In this document: positions 9,089-17,662 of the stretch, one piece after another
Layout: every line of letters begins with the position of its first letter
Position numbering within the stretch: position 1 is the first letter of the stretch
Assembly (NCBI GenBank): GCA_017517765.1
Contig: JAFWYE010000006.1
Coordinates: forward strand, 798,197 to 862,196
DNA: 64,000 bases
Reading direction: 5' to 3'
DNA from: Bacilli bacterium
Lineage (GTDB): Bacteria > Bacillota_I > Bacilli_A > RFN20 > DUOF01
Program-made: the position numbers and the translations under genes
Notes under the pieces: model-generated
The model's input: the letters and a program-made list of their open reading frames with translations, nothing else
The model's database searches: none
What the model was told of the DNA's origin: nothing

Positions 9089-9681
9089 TAGTCTTCAATC
9101 CAATTTATTTTTGCTATTTCTAGAGTTTCTTCTAGATTTTTACCCCATTTATCAGAAATTGTTTTGCCATGAGTTCTATACTCTTCTTTTCTTTGCCATT
9201 CTAAAAGAATTGAATCGATGTATCTAATGGATTTGACTTTTGCCATTGTTGCTAAATTCAATGCTTCTTTAATTTTTTCTATTGTATTGCCATTTTTAAT
9301 CCATTCATTAATTGTTGTGACTTCTGTTTCAGATAAAGCTCTAGCAAACTCGTTTTCAAACAGATGAATAACTTCGTCATTTTCGTCTTTTTCTTCTTCG
9401 ATTGAAATTTCAGCAGGATATTTAGCTGAAATAAGAGAAATCAAATTATCTAAGGATAATTTCATGTTTTTGTCATATGATAAATAACAACGTTTTAGTA
9501 ATGTTGTAAAACAAGAATCTATTTGTTCAAATGGTAAAGTCATTTGTAAAGATAACATATCGGGTGTTATGAATGTTTGCCCATCTTGAAGTAAAGAATC
9601 AACCACAAAAATCATAGCTAATTCGTTTTCTGTCAAATCCATTTTTTTATAATTTTTTACAAGAGCTAATTTCCAATCCAT
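9088..9681 (-). CDS. dnaD: DnaD-family replication initiation protein
   Basis: 197 aa. The N-terminal ~90 residues form a winged-helix-like region (LTENELAMIF, ITPDMLSLQM). The C-terminal DnaB_2/DnaD domain contains the typical YIDSILLEW stretch (about 158-166) and a following K/W-rich tail. In Bacillus DnaD helps load the replicative helicase at oriC and at PriA-dependent restart sites. SD AGGTGGTG precedes the ATG. It is co-transcribed with nth, which supports the assignment. Confidence 0.9.
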   Translation of the reverse strand: MDWKLALVKNYKKMDLTENELAMIFVVDSLLQDGQTFITPDMLSLQMTLPFEQIDSCFTTLLKRCYLSYDKNMKLSLDNLISLISAKYPAEISIEEEKDENDEVIHLFENEFARALSETEVTTINEWIKNGNTIEKIKEALNLATMAKVKSIRYIDSILLEWQRKEEYRTHGKTISDKWGKNLEETLEIAKINWIED

Positions 9682-9751
9682 AATAACACCACCTACTAGG
9701 CATAATTATATACTGAAGTAAAAGTAATTGCCACTAGAAAATTGGCAAATT

Positions 9752-9780
9752 TTGTTAAAATATTAATACATTAATATTAT
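9752..9780 (+). promoter_or_regulatory. Candidate promoter for the 1229-aa surface protein gene
   Basis: TTGTTA (9752-9757), 17-bp spacer, TATTAT (9775-9780), leaving a leader of about 100 nt. An inverted repeat TTGCCA/TGGCAA (9728-9733 and 9743-9748) lies just upstream of the -35 box and could be a protein-binding site; that is only inference. Confidence 0.45.
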
Positions 9781-9883
9781 TTGGACGTTATTTATCTATT
9801 TTTGTGAAAAACAACCCCATTAATATGTTGGATTTTAATAATTTATGTTAAATTATTTATGTAACAACTTAGGGGTGGATTAA

Positions 9884-12800
9884 ATGAAAAGGGGTAACAA
9901 GCTTTTAACATACTTATTTGTTTCGCTATTTTTATCTATTGGGGCATTTACTTTTTTTGCACAAAAAGTGGGAGCTGCTAATGAGATAGTTTGCTATGAT
10001 AGGGGAAATAATGGTGAGTGTAGTGCATCAACTCAAGATGCGTATTTTGTAATAGAAAGATATGAAGTTTTGGAAAGCGAGACGGATTTGACATTCCCTG
10101 ATACTGCAGAATATTTAGGTACAACTTATAACATTGAAGAAATAGAAAGCAATGCAATTGTTGTTGTGGATTCTGCTGGAAATGAAGTGAATTCCAAGCT
10201 AGTACTTAATAATTTAGCGTTACCTGATAATCTATTAACATTACATGACAATTCCTTGGCCTCTATTTCATCTCTTGAGTTATTAAAATTACCGAATACC
10301 CTTATGTCTGTAGGAACAAAAATATTTGATGATGCGGCAGAGGTAAAACAAATCGAATTGAATCATTATGATGTATTGTATAGTACAGCTGGTGGAATAA
10401 TGAAAAGAGCTATTTCTTTCATGCCTGATTCATTATCAAATGCTAAAGTTGGAAGATTTATATGTTCTAGCTTAGATATATATGACAATATTATTTCAAA
10501 TGTTGTAGGATATGGTGATTTGCAAAACGTTAATGTTACAGCTGAACTTACATATTTGTTTTATGAATCTGAAAAGTCAATTGTTGACAATGATGCCCCA
10601 ATTGATAGTATTAAATATTATATCGGAGAAGTATTAGTTGATTTACCACAAATGGCAAATGTCCCTACAGGTCTTGATATGATGGGATGGTATTGGGAAT
10701 CAAATATGCTTGTAGAAGATGGAACAAGTACGGTAATTTATCAAAAAAATGTTTCTACATATAAAATTTATCCAAAATTTGAATTGATTCCTCTATCTTT
10801 TGACATAAATGTTAATCAACTTAATACTAGATATACAGCAGAAACTAATTTAGTTGTTATGAATCCTTTTAGAATAAGTCATGACTTACTTAATAACCCA
10901 GAATTCGATTACAAAATTAAGTGGACTAAAGCAGGAAGAGATATTGCTAGCAATGATGGAAAATTAACTTTATGGAATGTAAATGAAAGTGGTGTATACG
11001 TTTGCACAATAAATTATTCCTACAGTTATGAAGGAATATTGTATTCAGAATCTACAACACGTGAGCAAGAAATAATCATTTTACCAGCATTTTTGTATGT
11101 CGAAGTATCAGATGTTTCTAGTGTGTATGGTACATATTTAACTGATGCTGAACTATCATATACCCATGCGGGGCTACTAGGAAATGATAGAATTGCTACA
11201 TCAACATACACTTACCATAAAACCGGCGATATACAAGTTGGTGTGTATCTTAATGAAATTGAATTATTGGTTCAAAGTATTTTAAATGAAGATGATCTTA
11301 ATGTTACAACTAACTACAATATTATTTATAAATATGGTAATCATACTGTAACAAAGAAAGATTTAGGAAGAATTGTTTATAATGGGGCTGAGACTTTCTA
11401 CTATGGCGAAGAAGCGATTGCAAGAAAAGTCATGAGTGATGAGGGCGTTTATGGACAATATGAAAATGATATTATTATAACTTTTAGTAGAGAAAACGGC
11501 AGTGGTATTGGAAGATACTATGTTGATGGAATAGTTGAAATTGACAACCCTAACTATACTGCTTCATTTAATACAGAAAGCGTAGGATATATTGATGTTT
11601 TTGCCAAAGAAGTAAGTGCTAATTATACTCTTAGTGCCAATGTATATGATGGAAAAGAAAAAAGGTTAAATGTATATTATTTGGATATAAAGAGTGTGCC
11701 TGTGTCTGTTGAGGCAAAGGTATATTTGGATGGAGAACTAGTAGATAGTATTGTAAATGCTGGAACCTATAGCGTTGTGGTGGAAGGTGTCGCAGATAGA
11801 AACTATTCAATTTCAAATGGAAACGCTATTACTTTCACTATTGCAAAAGCAACGCCAGTTGTAAGATATGCAACTAATCAAGAGTTTATCTATACAGGTG
11901 AAACAATAAGACCTGTTATCACAATAAATAACTCAGAGCAAACGCCTACTTATGCTTGTATTAATTCTCAAGGAGCGCAAGGTGATTATTGCCAAGATGT
12001 TGGTGTATATACTGTTAATGTAAATTATGCAGAAACAACTAATTACCTTGCTTATTCTACAATGAATAGTCAACCAATCAGAATGAACATTTCTAAATAT
12101 TCAGTAAATTTGAATCCTAAGTCATTTAATACATATTATGGAGAGTCTCCAAACTTAGAAGAAAAAATTACAATTAATGGAGAAGAAATGATAGTTAAAT
12201 ATTCATCAACAGCAGATGAAAACTCATTTATTGGAACTTATGATATAGTTAGAGCTGTAGTGTACCATATTTCTGGAGACTATGAGCATCCAAACTATGC
12301 TGGAAAAATTCTACTAGCAGAATGTACTGATAAAGTTAAAGTTGTTCCAAGGCCAATTACTTTACACTATTATGATTATAGTGATCTTGTATATGATGGA
12401 AAAGAAAAGATAATTGGAGCATATTTATTCGATACTATAGATAATGTTATTATTAGGGATTTGAAAATAACTAGCGTGGTAGATGAAGGGGTAGTAAAGA
12501 ATGCAGGAACGTATCATATTAGTTCATCTATTAATGATGAAAAATATGTAATTGTTAACTCTACATTGTTAGAATTTGAGGTTAGCAAAGGAACCTATGA
12601 TGTTTCAAATTTGAAATTTGATGATGTGAAGTTTGTGCTAGATTTTAAGATGCATTCTGTTGAAATTATTGGGGATTTACCTGAAGGAGTAAAGGTAACT
12701 TATACAGTTAATGGACGCGAAGGAAATTCCGCAGCTGCAGGATTTGAGAATGTAGTTGTTGCTAACTTTGAAGTAGATACAAATAATTATAACCCAATAG

Positions 12801-13573
12801 AATCAATGAGCGCGGTTATTGTTATTGATATGTCATGGCTAATTATTGTTGTTATAAGTATAATTATTGCTGCGGGTGTAGGTATATGTGGTGCATTACT
12901 ATATGCATCTTATAGAAGAGATCATCCAAGAAAAATTAAATTAAAAATCAAAAATGTTATACATGAGGACTTGGCTGCTAAAAGAGTTGCTACAAGCGTA
13001 AAAGAAGTTCTTGGGGATGAAGAAGAAAAGAAGAAACTTGACAAGGAAATCGCTATTTTAGAGAGTGAAGATGATCTAGATGATGCAGTTGATTCTCAAA
13101 CTTTTATAGAAAGAATTTATGCTGCTGATAGTGAATTGAAGTATTACTATAGCGAGGTTAAAAATGAATTACTTTCGTATGAAGGTATTACTCATTCAAT
13201 AGATAGAAAATTTGAAATCTTCTACCATGGAACAAAGCAAATAGCTAAGTTATCAATTTGTAATGGTATTTTAAGATTATATGTTGATTTGGAACCGCAA
13301 AAATACGACAAGAGACAATATAATCAAAGAGATATGTCTAATTTTAAATGTCATGAAAAGACACCATTACGTATAAATGTTAATAGTCTTGAAACATTAA
13401 GACATGCAAAAGTATTTATAAGAATCATTAGAAAGAAAGAAAAATTAGATGCAGTTAGTGGATTTGTAAGAATTGACTACGAAAAATTCTACACATTGAA
13501 GGAGAATTTCTTCCCTAAAATGTTTAAAAATGTATTTACTAAAGATTCTAAAAATAAAGATAAGAAAAACTAG
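9884..13573 (+). CDS. Large transmembrane surface protein: LRR-like/MBG/YDG ectodomain plus conserved cytoplasmic domain
   Basis: 1229 aa. The signal peptide likely cleaves after VGA (residue 31). The ectodomain begins with a BspA-like leucine-rich stretch (about 90-170, for example LVLNNLALPDNL and LELLKLPNTL). It continues with beta-rich segments including repeated MBG/YDG-type units (NVYDGKEKRLNV, LVYDGKEKIIGA, FNTYYGESPNL). One membrane helix spans about 984-1007. About 220 intracellular residues follow: a basic/acidic linker, then a compact domain (about 1070-1195; FIERIYAADSELKYYYSEVK, LSYEG, AKLSICNGILRLYVDL, LRHAKVFIRII). I recognise that domain as a recurrent but unnamed Firmicutes domain. 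SD AGGGGTGG; a terminator follows. The role is unknown; adhesion or surface sensing is inference. Confidence 0.85.
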   Translation: MKRGNKLLTYLFVSLFLSIGAFTFFAQKVGAANEIVCYDRGNNGECSASTQDAYFVIERYEVLESETDLTFPDTAEYLGTTYNIEEIESNAIVVVDSAGNEVNSKLVLNNLALPDNLLTLHDNSLASISSLELLKLPNTLMSVGTKIFDDAAEVKQIELNHYDVLYSTAGGIMKRAISFMPDSLSNAKVGRFICSSLDIYDNIISNVVGYGDLQNVNVTAELTYLFYESEKSIVDNDAPIDSIKYYIGEVLVDLPQMANVPTGLDMMGWYWESNMLVEDGTSTVIYQKNVSTYKIYPKFELIPLSFDINVNQLNTRYTAETNLVVMNPFRISHDLLNNPEFDYKIKWTKAGRDIASNDGKLTLWNVNESGVYVCTINYSYSYEGILYSESTTREQEIIILPAFLYVEVSDVSSVYGTYLTDAELSYTHAGLLGNDRIATSTYTYHKTGDIQVGVYLNEIELLVQSILNEDDLNVTTNYNIIYKYGNHTVTKKDLGRIVYNGAETFYYGEEAIARKVMSDEGVYGQYENDIIITFSRENGSGIGRYYVDGIVEIDNPNYTASFNTESVGYIDVFAKEVSANYTLSANVYDGKEKRLNVYYLDIKSVPVSVEAKVYLDGELVDSIVNAGTYSVVVEGVADRNYSISNGNAITFTIAKATPVVRYATNQEFIYTGETIRPVITINNSEQTPTYACINSQGAQGDYCQDVGVYTVNVNYAETTNYLAYSTMNSQPIRMNISKYSVNLNPKSFNTYYGESPNLEEKITINGEEMIVKYSSTADENSFIGTYDIVRAVVYHISGDYEHPNYAGKILLAECTDKVKVVPRPITLHYYDYSDLVYDGKEKIIGAYLFDTIDNVIIRDLKITSVVDEGVVKNAGTYHISSSINDEKYVIVNSTLLEFEVSKGTYDVSNLKFDDVKFVLDFKMHSVEIIGDLPEGVKVTYTVNGREGNSAAAGFENVVVANFEVDTNNYNPIESMSAVIVIDMSWLIIVVISIIIAAGVGICGALLYASYRRDHPRKIKLKIKNVIHEDLAAKRVATSVKEVLGDEEEKKKLDKEIAILESEDDLDDAVDSQTFIERIYAADSELKYYYSEVKNELLSYEGITHSIDRKFEIFYHGTKQIAKLSICNGILRLYVDLEPQKYDKRQYNQRDMSNFKCHEKTPLRINVNSLETLRHAKVFIRIIRKKEKLDAVSGFVRIDYEKFYTLKENFFPKMFKNVFTKDSKNKDKKN

Positions 13574-13597
13574 GATATGATATTCATATCCTTTTTT
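13572..13597 (+). terminator. Terminator of the 1229-aa surface protein gene
   Basis: GGATATGA and TCATATCC pair around a 3-nt loop and are followed by six T's. The hairpin overlaps the stop codon. Confidence 0.85.
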
Positions 13598-13625
13598 ATA
13601 AAATTTTTCTTAAAGTTCTATGGAT

Positions 13626-13654
13626 TTGCTATTTTTATTTAAATTTGATATAAT
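13626..13654 (+). promoter_or_regulatory. Promoter of the large structured RNA
   Basis: TTGCTA (13626-13631), 17-bp spacer, consensus TATAAT (13649-13654). This predicts a transcript start near 13661, exactly where the structured sequence begins. Confidence 0.85.
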
Positions 13655-13660
13655 CATTCT

Positions 13661-14254
13661 CGCGAAGGCGCAGTATTCTAGTCGACTTTGCTATCATGAA
13701 GACGATGAAAAGCGTTAAAGGGCACATCTGTGAAGTTCCTGGTGCTTGCCTTGGTTGCCCAAATTGGGGTGGGTGCTGGGAGTTAAGAATTTTGGGCTTG
13801 TTGTAACGGCATACAACGTCTGTCCCAACTTTCGTGGAGACATAGACGGGTGGAATTTAGTTCTAATTTCTACTCCCTATGATAGAACCTGCATTGCAGT
13901 AAAATGTGTGCAGCGTAGCCTGCTTTGAGTGAGCATGTAGGGATTATCTTAAAGTACATAGTGTAAACAAGGCCAGTTTAATTATGTATTGAGTATGAAA
14001 TCATGTCTTGCAAAACAAGTTATTGTTAGATGTAAGTCGTTAAGGAAAACTTCTAGACTGTTAAAATTATTTTAGGTGATCTAGGGATTATAGTGTGTAC
14101 TAAGTGGCGATTCGGTGTGTAAATCCTCTTAATAGGAAACTGCTCTAGGGGTGACCCTAAGCGAGGATTTGAGAAATTCGACCGAACCTAAGACATAAGG
14201 TTTACTTAGATCATTGCCTTCCCAAATTATAAATCAGGCTATGCCTGACTTTTT
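13661..14254 (+). ncRNA. ole: Large structured non-coding RNA, probable OLE RNA
   Basis: About 590 nt, visibly more GC-rich than its surroundings, with its own consensus promoter and a terminator, and no credible ORF. The two ends pair: GAAGGC (13664-13669) with GCCTTC (14216-14221). A 9-bp helix joins 14077-14085 to 14205-14213. Nested inside it are TTCGGT/ACCGAA (14111-14116 with 14181-14186), AAATCCTC/GAGGATTT (14121-14128 with 14163-14170) and TAGGG/CCCTA closed by a GTGA (GNRA) tetraloop (14146-14159). Further hairpins are GCCCAAA/TTTGGGC (13757-13797) and GTTGTA/TACAAC (13800-13817). Length, complexity and the downstream OapA-like gene point to OLE (ornate large extremophilic) RNA, which binds the membrane protein OapA. 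RNase P RNA is elsewhere in the window, and the tmRNA hallmarks (tRNA-like ends, tag ORF) are absent. The OLE identity is from context and recall, not from a covariance search. Confidence 0.75.
14232..14254 (+). terminator. Terminator at the 3' end of the large RNA
   Basis: TCAGGC (14234-14239) and GCCTGA (14243-14248) close a 3-nt loop and are followed by CTTTTT. It lies between the RNA and the SD of the oapA-like gene, so read-through would be needed for co-transcription. Confidence 0.8.
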
Positions 14255-14277
14255 CATTGAAAGGAAAACATTTAAAA

Positions 14278-14907
14278 ATGGAAGACTCGGAAAACATAAA
14301 AGAAAATACAGGAAAAAAAATTAAACAAAAAAAGCAAAATCAAAAAGAAAATAAGTTTAAAGAATATTTTGGATGGCCATTAATTGTTTTGGCTACATCA
14401 CTATTACTATCATTCTCATTTAGCTTTATAAGTGAGTTGGCACTTAATGATGCAAATATTGTTATTGCAATATTAGTAATAGTTGTATTCATGTTTATAT
14501 CTGTTATAACTGATATAATTGGTGTTGCAGTCACTGCTGCAGACGTTAATCCATTTAGATCTATGTCGGCTAAAAAGATAAGAGGAGCAAAAGAAGCTAT
14601 TATTTTGATTAAAAATGCAGATAAAGTTGCTAGCATTATTGCCGATATATTAGGTGATATTTGTAGTATCTTGTCTGGAGCTGCTGGAGCTGTTGTTACA
14701 GCAGTACTAATTGGTAATAGTACTGACTTAGTTCAAACTATCTTAATTGCTTCATCAGTAAGTGCTTTGATTGCGGGTATTATTATATTTGGTAAAGCTA
14801 TTGGTAAAAAGATAGCATTAGATGGATGCGATAAAATTGTTTTAACTTTAGGTAAGATAGTAAATATATTTACATTTGGAAAACTATCTGTAAAAAATAA
14901 AAATTAA
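14278..14907 (+). CDS. oapA: OapA-like (OLE-associated) integral membrane protein
   Basis: 209 aa from ATG 14278, with AAAGGA 12 nt upstream; an in-frame TTG at 14257 falls before the SD and is unlikely. The N-terminus is strongly basic (KKIKQKKQNQKENK), followed by about four membrane segments (roughly 31-56, 61-84, 125-145, 155-175). The central motif VTAADVNPF...KKIRGAKEA...NADKVASIIADILGDICSILSGAAGA is what I associate with OapA, a protein related to the transmembrane part of CorC/CNNM transporters. Its position directly behind the large structured RNA is the defining OLE arrangement. The basic N-terminus would suit RNA binding (inference). Confidence 0.72.
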   Translation: MEDSENIKENTGKKIKQKKQNQKENKFKEYFGWPLIVLATSLLLSFSFSFISELALNDANIVIAILVIVVFMFISVITDIIGVAVTAADVNPFRSMSAKKIRGAKEAIILIKNADKVASIIADILGDICSILSGAAGAVVTAVLIGNSTDLVQTILIASSVSALIAGIIIFGKAIGKKIALDGCDKIVLTLGKIVNIFTFGKLSVKNKN

Positions 14908-14996
14908 TAGATATAAATAAGTGTTTTAAAGTTTTATTTGTTGTAATTTATAAATTAATATTATATACTTAGGTGTCTATATTTGGAGGAGATAAT

Positions 14997-15392
14997 ATGT
15001 TAAGAGAATCAATGGTTGAAGTAGCATACGAATTAATGCAAAAGAAGCAAGGCGCTCAAAAGTTTGTTAAGTTTTATGAAGAAGTAGCAGCTTTACTTGC
15101 AATGAGTGAAGAAGAAGCTGAACAAAATATTTCTAAATTCTATACAAAGTTAACATTAGATGAAAGATTTGTTTTATTAGAAGATAATACTTGGGATTTA
15201 AGAGAAAGACAAAGCTTTGATAAAGTTCACATTGATATGAATGATATTTATTCTGAAATCGAAGAAGAAGAAAAAGAGATGGAAGAAGAAAGAGAAGAAG
15301 AGAGACTATACGATGATGATGCTATCGTTGTAGAAGAGGAAGAAGAAAAACCACGTACTCACGATGATGATGAAGAAGAGGAAGACTATTAG
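14997..15392 (+). CDS. rpoE: RNA polymerase delta subunit
   Basis: 131 aa from ATG 14997, behind a strong GGAGGA SD. The N-terminal ~80 residues form the HARE-HTH/delta domain (SMVEVAYELMQKK, LTLDERFVLLEDNTWDLRER). The C-terminus is an almost pure Glu/Asp tail. In Bacillota, delta binds core RNA polymerase, displaces nonspecifically bound nucleic acid and speeds recycling. Placement before fba and murA is the same neighbourhood as in Bacillus. Confidence 0.95.
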   Translation: MLRESMVEVAYELMQKKQGAQKFVKFYEEVAALLAMSEEEAEQNISKFYTKLTLDERFVLLEDNTWDLRERQSFDKVHIDMNDIYSEIEEEEKEMEEEREEERLYDDDAIVVEEEEEKPRTHDDDEEEEDY

Positions 15393-15404
15393 TCTTCTTT
15401 TTTT
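15381..15404 (+). terminator. Terminator of rpoE
   Basis: GAAGACT, loop ATT, AGTCTTC and eight T's. The stem overlaps the end of the rpoE coding sequence and its TAG stop. Confidence 0.85.
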
Positions 15405-15470
15405 ATTTTTTAGTATTATTAAATATAGTTATTTTAAATTAATGATATAATCATAATTGGAGATGATGAT

Positions 15471-16325
15471 ATGTTAGTAAATATGAAAGATATGCTTAAT
15501 AAGGCAAAAGAAGAAAAGTATGCGGTAGGACAATTCAATATTAATAATCTTGAATGGATACAAGCAATACTTAAAAAGTCACAAGAATTAAATAGTCCAG
15601 TTATTCTAGGCGTTAGTACAGGTGCTAAAAAGTATATGGGTGGATTTAATGTTGTAACTGCGATGGTTAGAGAATTAATTAAATCTATGAATATTACGGT
15701 TCCTGTTGCTTTACATTTAGATCATGGTGATAGCTTTGAAGTTTGTAAAGAGGCAATTGATAATGGATTTACTTCAGTTATGATTGATGCATCGCATCAT
15801 GACTATGCAACTAATATTGAAATAACAAAGAAAGTTGTAGAGTATGCAAAACAATTTAATGTAAGTGTCGAGGCAGAACTTGGTAGAGTTGGCGGACAAG
15901 AAGATAATGTTGTAAGCCAAGGAGTGGTTTATGCTGATGTTAATGAGTGTGAAGAATTTGCTAGGTTAACCGGAATAGATTGTCTTGCACCTGCTTTAGG
16001 ATCTGTACATGGACCATATAAAGGAGAACCAAAATTAGGTTTTAAAGAAATGCTTGAAATTAAAGAAGCTACTAATTTACCTTTAGTTTTACATGGAGGT
16101 AGTGGAATTCCTGATTATCAAATTAAAGAAGCTGTTTCAAGAGGAACATGTAAGATTAATGTTAATACAGAATGTCAACAAGAGTGGACAAAGCTAGTTA
16201 GAGAAACACTAGCTAATAACAAAGAAGTATACGATCCAAGAAAAATAATTGGTCCTGGAATGAAGGGAATTGAAGCTGTAGTAGAATACAAAGTCAAAGT
16301 ATTCGGAAGCGAAAATAAAGCATAA
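15471..16325 (+). CDS. fba: Class II fructose-bisphosphate aldolase
   Basis: 284 aa, typical length. Zinc ligands and class II motifs are visible: [10 protein letters not shown] (His-Asp-His region), [34 protein letters not shown] and KINVNTECQ. It converts fructose-1,6-bisphosphate to dihydroxyacetone phosphate and glyceraldehyde 3-phosphate in glycolysis (cytosol, Zn-dependent). SD TTGGAG; a consensus -10 TATAAT at 15446-15451 lacks a clear -35 box. A terminator follows. Confidence 0.96.
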   Translation: MLVNMKDMLNKAKEEKYAVGQFNINNLEWIQAILKKSQELNSPVILGVSTGAKKYMGGFNVVTAMVRELIKSMNITVPVALHLDHGDSFEVCKEAIDNGFTSVMIDASHHDYATNIEITKKVVEYAKQFNVSVEAELGRVGGQEDNVVSQGVVYADVNECEEFARLTGIDCLAPALGSVHGPYKGEPKLGFKEMLEIKEATNLPLVLHGGSGIPDYQIKEAVSRGTCKINVNTECQQEWTKLVRETLANNKEVYDPRKIIGPGMKGIEAVVEYKVKVFGSENKA

Positions 16326-16330
16326 TAATT

Positions 16331-16366
16331 AAGGGTTAATAATTTAGATATTATTAACTCTTTTTT
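16331..16366 (+). terminator. Terminator of fba
   Basis: GGGTTAATAA (16333-16342) pairs with TTATTAACTC (16351-16360), with one G-T pair, followed by six T's. Confidence 0.85.
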
Positions 16367-16414
16367 ATTTAGAATAAATCTTAATATATTACATATTTTT
16401 AAATAGGTGATTAA

Positions 16415-17662
16415 ATGCAATCTTATAAAATATGTGGTGGAAAAATGTTGAGTGGTAAGATTAGGGTGGAAGGTTCAAAAAATGCGCTGTTACCTATTAT
16501 TGCAGCCTCTATTTTAGTCAAAGATATAGTGGAACTGGAAAATGTAACTCCGCTTGAAGATACTTATTCAATGATAGATATATTAAGATTATTAAATGTG
16601 AGAGTTATCTATGACCATAAATCAAAAATGATAATAGATTCTAGAAACTTAGTAAATAAAAGAATTAGTAGTGAGTATACTAGCAAATTAAGAGCTTCTT
16701 ACTACTTTATGGGAGCTTTGCTTGCTTTATATAAAAGTGTTAAGGTTGGTAAACCGGGCGGATGTGACTTTAGCACAAGACCAATAGATTTACATCTTTT
16801 TGCATTTGAAAATTTAGGGTTTGATGTGGTGGAAGAAAAAAACTTTTATAAATTCAAAAAAGAACGTGAACCTAAGAAAATAATTGAATTTTCTAAAGTG
16901 AGTGTAGGAGCCACTGTGAATGCTATATTAGCTTCGGTTTTAAATAAAGGGACAACCATTTTAAAAAATGTAGCAATGGAGCCAGAGATAGATGATCTTA
17001 TTGATTTCTTAAATAAATGTGGAAGTAAGATAAAAAGAGAAGATAATAAAATTATTGTTGAGGGAGTCTATAATCTATTTGGATGTAAATATAAAATAAT
17101 GGATGACAGAATAGAGGCAGAAACTTATGTTGTAATTGGTGCTCTTTTGGGCAGAAACTTAGAAATAATTTGTGATTGCAAGAAATACATGAAAGAGTTC
17201 TTATTGTTAATGAATAAAGTTGGTGCTCATGTAAAAGAAACATCTTGTGGGGTAATTGTTAATGCGACAAAGGAAATAAAGGAACAAAGTTTAATTTTTA
17301 ATGTGTATCCGGGATTACCTACAGATATTCAACCGGTTTTAACCATTTTATTTACTAAATCAAAAGGAGAATCGGTATTTGAAGACAATGTTTATCCAGA
17401 TAGATTTAGTCAAGTAGATGAACTAGTTTCTATGGGGTATAATTTACACCTTGTAGATAAAAAATTGCTCATTAGGAGAAATAATGCTTATTTAGATAGT
17501 GTAGTTAGTTGTAAGGATTTAAGGGGTGGTATGAGCTTAATAGTTGCAGCGATATTATCTAATAAAACAACGTGTATTAAAAATTGTGAATATATCAGCA
17601 GAGGATATTACGACGTAATTAATAAATTAAAAAGAGTAGGTGCGCATATTGAAAAAATATAA
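16415..17662 (+). CDS. murA: UDP-N-acetylglucosamine 1-carboxyvinyltransferase
   Basis: 415 aa, typical. It has the EPSP-synthase fold with GSKNALLPIIAA (Lys/Asn active-site pair near the N-terminus) and catalytic C117 in PGGCDFSTRP. The Cys form is the fosfomycin-sensitive type. It transfers enolpyruvate from PEP to UDP-GlcNAc, the first committed step of peptidoglycan synthesis. SD AGGTGATT. The location after fba matches the second murA paralogue of Bacillus (murAB/murZ). With the PBP at 48349 it argues for a walled cell. Confidence 0.95.
   Translation: MQSYKICGGKMLSGKIRVEGSKNALLPIIAASILVKDIVELENVTPLEDTYSMIDILRLLNVRVIYDHKSKMIIDSRNLVNKRISSEYTSKLRASYYFMGALLALYKSVKVGKPGGCDFSTRPIDLHLFAFENLGFDVVEEKNFYKFKKEREPKKIIEFSKVSVGATVNAILASVLNKGTTILKNVAMEPEIDDLIDFLNKCGSKIKREDNKIIVEGVYNLFGCKYKIMDDRIEAETYVVIGALLGRNLEIICDCKKYMKEFLLLMNKVGAHVKETSCGVIVNATKEIKEQSLIFNVYPGLPTDIQPVLTILFTKSKGESVFEDNVYPDRFSQVDELVSMGYNLHLVDKKLLIRRNNAYLDSVVSCKDLRGGMSLIVAAILSNKTTCIKNCEYISRGYYDVINKLKRVGAHIEKI

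Noticed and set aside
13746..13928. 60-aa ORF inside the large RNA
   Set aside because: No SD, an odd composition rich in W, C and G, and it lies wholly within paired regions of the structured RNA; a chance open frame.
13661..14254. tmRNA (ssrA) as identity of the large RNA
   Set aside because: No tRNA-Ala-like ends, no GGTTCGAATCC T-arm, no CCA end, no tag reading frame, and it is longer than tmRNA.
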